From the NCBI GenBank assembly GCA_050954285.1, contig JBPBPL010000012.1, positions 1 through 64,000 on the forward strand: a stretch of DNA of 64,000 nucleotides. Reading direction: 5' to 3'. How positions within the stretch are numbered: the stretch's first letter is position 1; every line of letters starts with the position of its first letter. The notes beneath the pieces were generated by a model. It saw only the letters and a list, made by a program, of their open reading frames with translations. It had not been told where the DNA came from and made no database searches. Of the stretch, positions 9,497 through 17,508 are shown piece by piece. This DNA comes from Mucilaginibacter_A sp050954285. Its GTDB lineage: Bacteria; Bacteroidota; Bacteroidia; Sphingobacteriales; Sphingobacteriaceae. The position numbers and the translations under genes are program-made.

Positions 9497-11098
9497 TTAT
9501 TTATCCCAGTACATTCTGGAAGTAAAATTATCACCACCAGATAACCTGGCAACAGCGGCTGTATAGTTAGCACTATTAAGCGATGGTACATTTATTGGGT
9601 AAGGGATTCGACGTGGAATAGACCCATCTGTAAACTGTCCGTTGTATTTAACGGGTGTTAATACAGGATAGCCTGATCTTCTCCAGTTGGTCCAGCTTTC
9701 ATTAAAGTTGAAAGTGGTAGAAGCTTCTACAAAATATTCCATATTAATTTGCTGCAAAGCAGTAGTAGCAACCAAAGGATTTGCGGCTACATAAGTTGCA
9801 ATGTCCGCTTCACTAACTACAGCAACTGCACTAGCATTTAACTGTGCTAAAGTCCTCATATCAGCTGTTAAAGCATTCGCATAATGTGTTGCAGCAACCC
9901 CGGTAGCCCAGCCTCGCGTAGCAGCTTCTGCCAGTAGCAACTCTGTTTCTCCATAAGTAAGCAACATATTAACACCGTTCCGGTCATCATAAACTAATAG
10001 TCTCGGACGAGAATATTTGCCATCTGGAGCAGCAGCATCACCGGAAACCGATGGATCAGCAGGAGAAGTTCCCGGATAATTTGGTGCATTAGAAATATCA
10101 GTTGTGCCACCATTTTGGTCATACCCATTTGGCATACCAATTTGCAGGCTGTATGTGCTGATGCCTGCAACTGTCCTATTTTCGTTTGCAGCCTTACCTG
10201 TACCGGATGAAATTTCTGCAACCGCACTAACACGTGGATCGGTATTGGATTTCATGTAGCTGATTAAGGTATTCGACCAGCGTACTTCTCTAAAATCATC
10301 AGCTACTAATAAGGCAGCTGCGTTGCTGTTACCGTTTCCGTTAGTGTAATCAGCCTGAACTTTTGCGTTATCAGCAATGCTTGTCATGGTACCGCCAGCA
10401 TACGCTTTTTCTGCATAGGTTTTTGCTGTGGCCGGATCAACTTTTACTAAACGCATGGCTGCACGCAGCATCAGCGAGTAACCCAGTCTTTTCCATTTGG
10501 CAACATCGCCACTGTAAAACAAATCAGAAGTGGGACCTGATTTTGTAATATCAAGTGCAGCAGTTGCAGCATCTAACTGGGTAAGCATGGCTGTATAAAT
10601 GCTTTGTTGTGTATCAAAAACCGGAGTAGTTATACCGGATGCGGCCTGTCCTTCCTGTGAGTAAGGAACATCTCCGTAGGCATCAGTAATACGTTCCAGA
10701 ATTAAAACACGCATAATAGTGCCGCAATTATCCAGATTGGTATATGCACTATTGCCTTTTACTAAAGTTTTCATCTGATCAATCAGCGTTGAAGCACCGT
10801 AGCTGGTACTCCATGTTCTGCCATAATAGCCAGTTCCACTTCCGCCGTAAACATATTTGTCGCCATTGCTGTAATAACCGTAAGTAGATGCCAAAGATTG
10901 TGCCCACATACTTTGGAATAACAACTGATCGTAGCCAGTATTAGAAAAGCTGATTTGTGCCTGAGCCATCAAATAATTGGGATTGAATTGAGAGGCATTG
11001 GTTGCATTAGGGTTTGTGTTGATATTATCAAATTCCCTTGTACAACTTGTTATGAATGAAGCAATCGCCAGACAACTTACTATAAATTTCTTTTTCAT
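9497..11098 (-). CDS. SusD/RagB-family outer-membrane glycan-binding lipoprotein
   Basis: The 533-residue protein has a lipoprotein signal with lipobox ITSC (Cys19), then NINTNPNATNASQFNPNYL, typical of the SusD-like_2 branch. SusD proteins cap the SusC barrel on the cell surface and bind oligosaccharide or peptide ligands. The C-terminus PVKYNG, GSIPRRIPYP and GGDNFTSRMYWDK matches this branch. It follows susC by 5 bases and shares its transcript. Which glycan it binds is not visible. It contains no copy of the dispersed repeat. Confidence 0.93.
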   Translation of the reverse strand: MKKKFIVSCLAIASFITSCTREFDNINTNPNATNASQFNPNYLMAQAQISFSNTGYDQLLFQSMWAQSLASTYGYYSNGDKYVYGGSGTGYYGRTWSTSYGASTLIDQMKTLVKGNSAYTNLDNCGTIMRVLILERITDAYGDVPYSQEGQAASGITTPVFDTQQSIYTAMLTQLDAATAALDITKSGPTSDLFYSGDVAKWKRLGYSLMLRAAMRLVKVDPATAKTYAEKAYAGGTMTSIADNAKVQADYTNGNGNSNAAALLVADDFREVRWSNTLISYMKSNTDPRVSAVAEISSGTGKAANENRTVAGISTYSLQIGMPNGYDQNGGTTDISNAPNYPGTSPADPSVSGDAAAPDGKYSRPRLLVYDDRNGVNMLLTYGETELLLAEAATRGWATGVAATHYANALTADMRTLAQLNASAVAVVSEADIATYVAANPLVATTALQQINMEYFVEASTTFNFNESWTNWRRSGYPVLTPVKYNGQFTDGSIPRRIPYPINVPSLNSANYTAAVARLSGGDNFTSRMYWDK

Positions 11099-11103
11099 GT
11101 CTG

Positions 11104-14100
11104 TTAGTTTTTAAATTTAAAGTTTACATTAAACCCATAAGTTCTTGTAGCTGGTAGACTGGTTCCTTCAATACCGGCATAGGCAAGTGTGGATGAATAA
11201 CCAGATTCCGGATCGATATTATCCGTATGTTTCAAAATTGTCCATAAATTACGGCCAACTGCTGATATAGTGATTGAGCTAAATGGTGTTTTAATTAACG
11301 TCGCTTTAGGTATGGTGTAACCCAATGTAACCTGGCGTAATTTAATAAAGCTGCCATCCAACACGTTTAGAGCTGATATTCTTTGTGCTAAAGCCTGGTA
11401 ATAAGTTTGTGCTGCAACGTTTACGGTGTTTGTTGCACCAGCATCATTAACACCTACACCAGTAACTCCAGTTTCACGTCCTGGTAATGTAATCTTGTTT
11501 AGACCTCGGTATATACTATAATAATTTGTTGCTGATAATACTTTATTACCAAAACGGTAATCTGTTAAAAACGATAAATTAAATCTTTTATAATTAAAAC
11601 TATTGTTTAAACCACCATAAATTTTAGGAGTAGTAGTACCCATAGCTTTTAAAGCACCCTGTTCCGGCAGTCCACTGGCATCATAAATAACCTGACCAGC
11701 AGCATTACGTTTGTAATCATAAGCTAAAATTTGTGGTCCGGCCATCCCAGCAACTAATGCAGTTGTTGCATTTAGCGGACGATAGGTTCCCTGGCTAATA
11801 TTTGCATTTACAGTACCGTCTGTTTGTACAATTTTGTTGGCCACATAAGTAAAGTTGAAGGCAGGAGTCCAGTTAAAATCGGCAGATTTAACCGGTGTTC
11901 CATGTAATTCAACTTCTATACCTCTGTTTTGGGTAGAACCTGTACCGATATAAGCAGTAGTATATCCGGATGAGATATCAATTGAAGATCTAATAATCTC
12001 ATTGTGTGTTTTACGGGCAAAGTAATCCACATCTAAACCTAATCTGTCGCCAAAAAACTTCATTTCTGTACCAATTTCAAATTCATCAAAAGTAAATGGT
12101 TTCAGATATAAATTAGGCAAGGATTGAGGGAAACTACCTGTACTAACGCCATTAACAGAATTGTTGACAGTATAATACTGACTTGTGATATAAGCATCCG
12201 ACGGTTGTCCGCTGGTTTGAGCATAAGACAAACGTAATTTACCAAAATCGAGTCCTTTTACAGGATATAGGTCCGAGAATATAAAGCTTCCAGAAACCGA
12301 CGGTGTAAATATACCACGGTTAGCACTTGGCAAGGTACTATAAGTGTCGTATCGGCCTGACGTACTTAAAACCAAAAAGTTTTTGATACCAAAGTCTGCA
12401 GTATAATAAGCTGAGTTTGTTTGCAGAGCTGTGTAATTTACACTACTGCTTCTGCTTGGTAAATTTGTTAAACTATAGAAATAAGGTATAATAAAATTAT
12501 TACCGTTAATGTTGGTACCTGAAGTATTATTATTTCTAATATTACCACCAACAGATACATCAACATTTAGCAAATCTTTAACAATGTCATGCTTCGCCCC
12601 AATCAGCACATCAGTGTTCATTTCTGTAATTTGACCATTAGTCTGACTCATACTACCATTGCCACTTGCATAAGCAGTCCCGGTTGGCGTGATATCAACT
12701 CTTTGGTCGTTGATGTTATCATAACCTAATCTTGCTTGTGCATATAACCAGCTTGTGAAACTATACTTAGCAGTAATAGCCGAAATTAAACGTTTTCTGG
12801 TTGTATTGCTTGAAAAATTATAAGCTGCAAAGTATGGATTGGTTACATAAGTATCATTTGTAAAAGAAGTTTCTTTTCCTGTTACTGTACTATAGCCTGG
12901 AGCTAAGATACTTTGGTTTTCATTTGGTGCTAAAAACTGGACGTTGTTAGGATTACCTGGTCCATCACTCAAACTTGATTTATTGTGGCCAGTTTCTACA
13001 ACGTAATTAGCAATAACTGTTACATCTAATTTTTTAGTAACCGATTGTGTTCCATTGAAATTTAACGTTTTTCTGTCCAGATAACTGTTTGGAACGATTG
13101 AATTTGCTCGTAAATTAGATGCAGATAAACGAAATGCACCTGTTTCGTTACCACCAGTTACAGATGCTGTATTGGTATAGCTTGGTGCGGTTCTGTAAAA
13201 TGAACTCCAGTTATTTTTTACAGCAGAATAAGTATGATTTAAGCCATCAAATTGAATTACTTGCGATCCGTCTAATCTAGCTCCCCAAGCTAAATTGCCT
13301 GTTGCTAATGCAGCAGCTGCAGTAGCGGGTTTTACACCAGTAAGACCTGTTCCTAATTGCCCTTGTCCGTAAATTTGTTGAAAGTCTGTGTTATCAACAG
13401 CTTTATCCCACTGGAAATTAGTGTTATATTCTACACCAACGCCAGAGTTTTTCTTTCCTGATTTTGTGGTGATTAAAATTACGCCATTTGAAGCACGAGT
13501 ACCATATAAAGCAGATGCAGATTGTCCCTTTAATACCGTCATAGATTCAATGTCATCCGGATTAATGTTTCCAATGCCATCACCATAATCAGCACCGCCC
13601 CATTCTGATGCAGAACCCCGTTGCGTATTATCCATAGGTACACCATTAATTACATACAACGGCGAACCGGCACTAAAACTGCTTACACCACGCATCAACA
13701 CTCTTGCTGATGAACCAGGGCCACCGTTAGCACCGCTAACACTTAAACCTGCAACCCTGCCTTCCAAAGATAAAGCTACGTTAGATTCGCGTGCTTTGTC
13801 CAATACTTCTCCATTTACAGTAGAAACGGAATATCCCAATGTTCTTTCTTCTTTTCGAATACCCAAAGCCGTTACTACAACTTCATTTAAGCTGTTGGCT
13901 GAGGGGGTAAGATTGATAGTAATAGTTTTGTTACCACTCACCGGAATTTCCTGTGTCGCGTAACCAATGTAAGATAAAATTAAGGTGCCGTTATCTGGTG
14001 CAATGATGGTGAAGGAACCACTTGCATCTGTAGATACACCAGTATTTCTGCCTTTAACTTTTACAGAAACACCAATTAACGGCTGGCCTTTTTCGTCCAG

Positions 14101-14316
14101 AATTTTTCCGGTGATGGTAATGTCCTCAAATCGGTTGCCCAAAAAATGTGCTGATTTAAATACGGCTGAATGGAGTACGTTGTTCTTGACTGTTGTCCCG
14201 GCGGAAGCTTCCAAGTTAAGGAGCAATACGGAAGCAAAAGCAAGTTTTGCTGTTAAAGATAGCTTCGGTATGCTACGCTTAACCGGTACACCTAACAGGT
14301 GTTTACTGATTTTCAT
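11104..14316 (-). CDS. SusC/RagA-family TonB-dependent outer-membrane transporter
   Basis: This 1070-residue protein has a long signal region (residues 1-40), a carboxypeptidase-regulatory-like beta-sandwich (TGKILDEKGQPLIGVSVKV), a TonB-box-like stretch (NEVVVTALGIRKEERTLGYS), a plug (LMRGVSSFSAGSPLYVING... ASALYGTRASNGVI) and a C-terminal barrel ending in aromatic residues (FNVNFKFKN). It imports oligosaccharides with SusD and TonB energy. No ECF sigma/anti-sigma pair is next to it; the divergent ROK gene is the nearest regulator. Sampled lines are much richer in A+T than the glycosidase genes, and the 12-base repeat is missing throughout, which hints at separate ancestry or recent acquisition. 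Confidence 0.95.
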   Translation of the reverse strand: MKISKHLLGVPVKRSIPKLSLTAKLAFASVLLLNLEASAGTTVKNNVLHSAVFKSAHFLGNRFEDITITGKILDEKGQPLIGVSVKVKGRNTGVSTDASGSFTIIAPDNGTLILSYIGYATQEIPVSGNKTITINLTPSANSLNEVVVTALGIRKEERTLGYSVSTVNGEVLDKARESNVALSLEGRVAGLSVSGANGGPGSSARVLMRGVSSFSAGSPLYVINGVPMDNTQRGSASEWGGADYGDGIGNINPDDIESMTVLKGQSASALYGTRASNGVILITTKSGKKNSGVGVEYNTNFQWDKAVDNTDFQQIYGQGQLGTGLTGVKPATAAAALATGNLAWGARLDGSQVIQFDGLNHTYSAVKNNWSSFYRTAPSYTNTASVTGGNETGAFRLSASNLRANSIVPNSYLDRKTLNFNGTQSVTKKLDVTVIANYVVETGHNKSSLSDGPGNPNNVQFLAPNENQSILAPGYSTVTGKETSFTNDTYVTNPYFAAYNFSSNTTRKRLISAITAKYSFTSWLYAQARLGYDNINDQRVDITPTGTAYASGNGSMSQTNGQITEMNTDVLIGAKHDIVKDLLNVDVSVGGNIRNNNTSGTNINGNNFIIPYFYSLTNLPSRSSSVNYTALQTNSAYYTADFGIKNFLVLSTSGRYDTYSTLPSANRGIFTPSVSGSFIFSDLYPVKGLDFGKLRLSYAQTSGQPSDAYITSQYYTVNNSVNGVSTGSFPQSLPNLYLKPFTFDEFEIGTEMKFFGDRLGLDVDYFARKTHNEIIRSSIDISSGYTTAYIGTGSTQNRGIEVELHGTPVKSADFNWTPAFNFTYVANKIVQTDGTVNANISQGTYRPLNATTALVAGMAGPQILAYDYKRNAAGQVIYDASGLPEQGALKAMGTTTPKIYGGLNNSFNYKRFNLSFLTDYRFGNKVLSATNYYSIYRGLNKITLPGRETGVTGVGVNDAGATNTVNVAAQTYYQALAQRISALNVLDGSFIKLRQVTLGYTIPKATLIKTPFSSITISAVGRNLWTILKHTDNIDPESGYSSTLAYAGIEGTSLPATRTYGFNVNFKFKN

Positions 14317-14805
14317 ACTTGTACATGGTTAGAGTTAAATAGATTTAACCTGCCGTATTAAAGCAGATTACGTTTATAATCATGGAGATTTTTACAAAGA
14401 AAGACTGATTAAAGTGCTTTGTAATAGTTTGTAGTAAGTTTTTTTGGCCATAGTTTGTGTTTAGCTGTTTTATAAATAAATAATCAAATATTTTAGTAGT
14501 CTTTTTTGCTGTTAGTTATTATGTTTTAATAAAATATCAGTATAAAATCGATATTGTATTAAAATATCTTTAGAGATTCGCTTTTTGAAATAGAAATGCT
14601 CTGATCATATGCGTTCATTGAATTTTATCTGGTTGAATTGTAATTAATATACTTACGTAACTATAATGTTATGAAAATATTATGTTTAAAAACTTTCTCC
14701 TAAGTAATAAATTAAATTTTAAACTTCCTATTTCTTTTTTAAAATTTTAAAAAGTTTTTATTTTTCGGATAAAAATTCTAAATATGTAAAATATTATACC
14801 TGAAA
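14317..14805. promoter_or_regulatory. Divergent intergenic region between susC and the ROK gene
   Basis: This 489-base, very AT-rich gap separates the starts of susC (minus) and the ROK regulator (plus), so promoters for both operons and any ROK operator should lie here. I found no perfect TAnnTTTG box on either strand. The best minus-strand match is AATATTTG (complement of 14486-14493), one base off. No coding frame, tRNA or copy of the 12-base repeat was seen. The regulatory role is inferred from gene orientation. Confidence 0.5.
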
Positions 14806-16014
14806 ATGTCTTTCAATAACATTGATTTTTTCATCAGCCATAGCGAAACGATTAAAAGCCTGTATTATAATAAGGTATTAACGAGCGCAGACATCAGCAA
14901 TTATACCGGTAAAAGTATTCCGCATGTAATCAAGGTGTTAAATGAGTTGATCAAAGCCGGCTACGTAGCCGAAAAAGGTTTCGCCATTTCCAGCGGCGGG
15001 CGCAAACCATTAAATTACTCCCTCGTCCCGGATACGCATTATATCTTATCGGTGGCCATGGATCAGTTTTCAGCCCAGATGGTGATCGTGGATATGAACA
15101 ATAATTTTATAACAGAAACAAAACGTTATGAATTTGACCTGCATCTTTTACAACCAAAAACTTTTGTAAATTATCTAAACCAGTTTATTGATGATTCAAC
15201 CATTACTAAAACAGCAATTATCGGCATCGGAATTACCATGCCGGGATTTGTAAATACAGAAGAAGGCGTAAATTATAGCTACTTAAAAGTGCCCGGTCAA
15301 ACTTTGGTAGCTTATATAGAGCAAAATATTTCCATCCCTGTTTTTCTGGATAACGATTCTACTGCCATTGCGTTGGCCGAACAAAAGTTTGGTGTAGCCG
15401 CGCACATTAAAAATGTGATGGTGCTGAATTTGGGTTGGGGGATTGGTTTGGGCATGATCCTGAACAATCAGATTTTTCGCGGCAACAACGGTTTGGCAGG
15501 AGAATTCAGCCATATCCCACTTTTTAAAAACGGAAAACTGTGCAACTGCGGCAAGCATGGTTGCTTGGAAACAGAAGCTTCCCTGATTGCGGTAACGGCT
15601 AAGGCCAAAGAAGGGATCAAAAAAGGACAGATCACCAGTTTGGCGGCTTATGAAGATATCGATGCGGATATTATCATTACTGAAGCTATTAAAGGCGATG
15701 TTTTTTCGGTAAAACTGATTTCGGAAGCTGCTTATCATGTGGGCGAAGGTTTAGCCATATTGATCCATTTGATGAATCCGGCAGCCATAGTTTTAAGTGG
15801 TAAAGGAAGCATTGTAGGGAAATTATGGCTTTCGCCAATTCAGCAGGCCATCAATGAGCATTGCATTCCGATGCTTACTAATCATACCGAATTGATTATT
15901 TCAAACTTAAACACTAAAGCGCAGCTGATTGGCGGTGCTGCCCTGGTGGTAGAGCATTTCGGGAAAATCCTGGAAAGCAAACTAACCGCCATAGAAGATA
16001 AAATTTCGGCATAA
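14806..16014 (+). CDS. ROK-family transcriptional regulator (NagC/XylR type)
   Basis: The 402-residue protein has an N-terminal winged-helix DNA-binding part (residues 10-75, VLTSADISNYTGKSIPHVIKV) and a ROK sugar-kinase-like domain. The latter shows GIGITMPGFVNTEEG, the sugar-binding ENGLAGEFSH-like NNGLAGEFSHIPL, and the zinc cluster CNCGKHGCLETEAS. This layout is that of NagC/Mlc-type repressors sensing a sugar or sugar phosphate. It starts the plus-strand glycosidase run (its stop overlaps the fucosidase start by one base) and lies divergent from susC, so it is the likely local regulator. GlcNAc or GlcN-6-P as effector is inferred from the NagB-like gene downstream. Confidence 0.92.
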   Translation: MSFNNIDFFISHSETIKSLYYNKVLTSADISNYTGKSIPHVIKVLNELIKAGYVAEKGFAISSGGRKPLNYSLVPDTHYILSVAMDQFSAQMVIVDMNNNFITETKRYEFDLHLLQPKTFVNYLNQFIDDSTITKTAIIGIGITMPGFVNTEEGVNYSYLKVPGQTLVAYIEQNISIPVFLDNDSTAIALAEQKFGVAAHIKNVMVLNLGWGIGLGMILNNQIFRGNNGLAGEFSHIPLFKNGKLCNCGKHGCLETEASLIAVTAKAKEGIKKGQITSLAAYEDIDADIIITEAIKGDVFSVKLISEAAYHVGEGLAILIHLMNPAAIVLSGKGSIVGKLWLSPIQQAINEHCIPMLTNHTELIISNLNTKAQLIGGAALVVEHFGKILESKLTAIEDKISA

Positions 16015-17492
16015 TGATTAAACCTGTACTCATGAACAAAAATGATTTTAACCCGATAAAAACAGCATTGGTATTTCTGCTTGTATTGTTTTTTGCCGGA
16101 ACTATACAGGCGCAGCAGCACAACATGTCTAAAAAATATGTAGTACCAACCGATCCTGCCGTGCAGCAAAAACTGGCGCAATGGCAGGATCTGAAATTCG
16201 GCCTGTTTATGCACTGGGGGACTTACAGCGAGTGGGGCGTAGTAGAAAGCTGGAGCATTTGCCCCGAAGATGAAGGCTGGACGCAACGCAAAGGCCCGTA
16301 CGGCGCCACGTATGCCGGTTACGTAAAAGCGTACGAAAACCTGCAAACCACTTTCAACCCAACCAAATTCAATCCGGAAAAATGGGTTGCTGCGGCAAAA
16401 AATGCCGGGATGAAATATGTAGTTTTCACCACCAAACATCACGACGGGTTTTCCATGTTTGATACCAAACAAACGGATTATAAAATTACTGATCCGAAAA
16501 CACCATTCTCCAAAAACCCGCGTGCGAACGTAACCAAAGAGATTTTCAATGCTTTCCGCAAAGAAAATTTTATGGTTGGAGCTTATTTTTCCAAGCCCGA
16601 CTGGCATTCGCCTTATTACTGGTGGCCATATTTCCCTCCGAAAGACCGCAATGTGAATTATGATCCGGCTAAACATCCCGAAAAATGGAACCAGTTTAAA
16701 GATTTTACCTACAACCAGATTCAGGAATTGATGACCGGCTACGGCAAAGTAGATATTTTATGGCTGGATGGCGGCTGGGTTCGGCCGTTAAATACGGTAG
16801 ATACTACGGTAGATTGGCAGCGCGGCATCAAATTCAATCAGGATATCGACATGGCAAAAATTGCAGCAATGGGCCGCAAAAATCAGCCGGGTTTGATCGT
16901 GGTTGACCGTACTGTTTCCGGTCAGTACGAAAATTACACCACGCCGGAGCAGGAAGTGCCGAAAGAGCCGCTGGATCATCCCTGGGAAAGCTGCATCACG
17001 ATGGGTAATTCCTGGAGTTATGTGCCCGGAGATCATTACAAATCCACCAAAGATATTGTGCAGTTGCTGGTAAAAATCGTTTCGCGCGGCGGCAATTTGC
17101 TGATGAACATCGGTCCCGGTCCGGATGGCGATTGGGATCCGGAAGCTTACAAACGTTTGGCCGGAATCGGTTCCTGGATGAAAATCAACAGCGAAGGCAT
17201 TTACAATTCCAAAGCGATTGCGCCATACTCTGCAGGCAATATTTACTTTACAAAAAACAAGGATAAAAACAGCATTTACGCTTTTGTGCTGAGTGATAAA
17301 GAAACGGTATCGCTGCCTTCAACCTTAAATCTTCCTTTAAATCAGCTTAAAAAAGTTAAAAACGTGACTTTGCTTGGAAGTAACCAGAAGCTGAAATGGA
17401 AAACCAATGCTGATGGAATTGCCTTAACCATTCCTACTGCTGCCCAAAATACAGGGCTAAAAGAAGCATCGTGTTTTAAAATTGAATATTGA
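16014..17492 (+). CDS. Alpha-L-fucosidase (GH29)
   Basis: This is a secreted GH29 enzyme of 492 residues that removes alpha-linked fucose. The start at 16014 overlaps the ROK stop (TAATG); a second ATG at 16032 would give a more compact signal peptide ending TIQAQQ and may be the real start. GH29 marks are FGLFMHWGTYSEWG, VFTTKHHDGFSMFD and the nucleophile region VDILWLDGGW (Asp252), then LLMNIGPGPDGDW. A C-terminal beta-sandwich follows. Core or antennary fucose of N-glycans is a fitting target in this gene set. Repeat copies lie at 16057 (signal peptide), 17264 and 17458. Confidence 0.95.
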   Translation: MIKPVLMNKNDFNPIKTALVFLLVLFFAGTIQAQQHNMSKKYVVPTDPAVQQKLAQWQDLKFGLFMHWGTYSEWGVVESWSICPEDEGWTQRKGPYGATYAGYVKAYENLQTTFNPTKFNPEKWVAAAKNAGMKYVVFTTKHHDGFSMFDTKQTDYKITDPKTPFSKNPRANVTKEIFNAFRKENFMVGAYFSKPDWHSPYYWWPYFPPKDRNVNYDPAKHPEKWNQFKDFTYNQIQELMTGYGKVDILWLDGGWVRPLNTVDTTVDWQRGIKFNQDIDMAKIAAMGRKNQPGLIVVDRTVSGQYENYTTPEQEVPKEPLDHPWESCITMGNSWSYVPGDHYKSTKDIVQLLVKIVSRGGNLLMNIGPGPDGDWDPEAYKRLAGIGSWMKINSEGIYNSKAIAPYSAGNIYFTKNKDKNSIYAFVLSDKETVSLPSTLNLPLNQLKKVKNVTLLGSNQKLKWKTNADGIALTIPTAAQNTGLKEASCFKIEY

Positions 17493-17508
17493 TTTTTAAA
17501 GAATTATT

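Noticed and set aside
15882..16676. Long open frame opposite the ROK/fucosidase junction (264 codons, minus strand)
   Set aside because: Its composition is that of a mirror frame, and it spans two genes with strong family matches.
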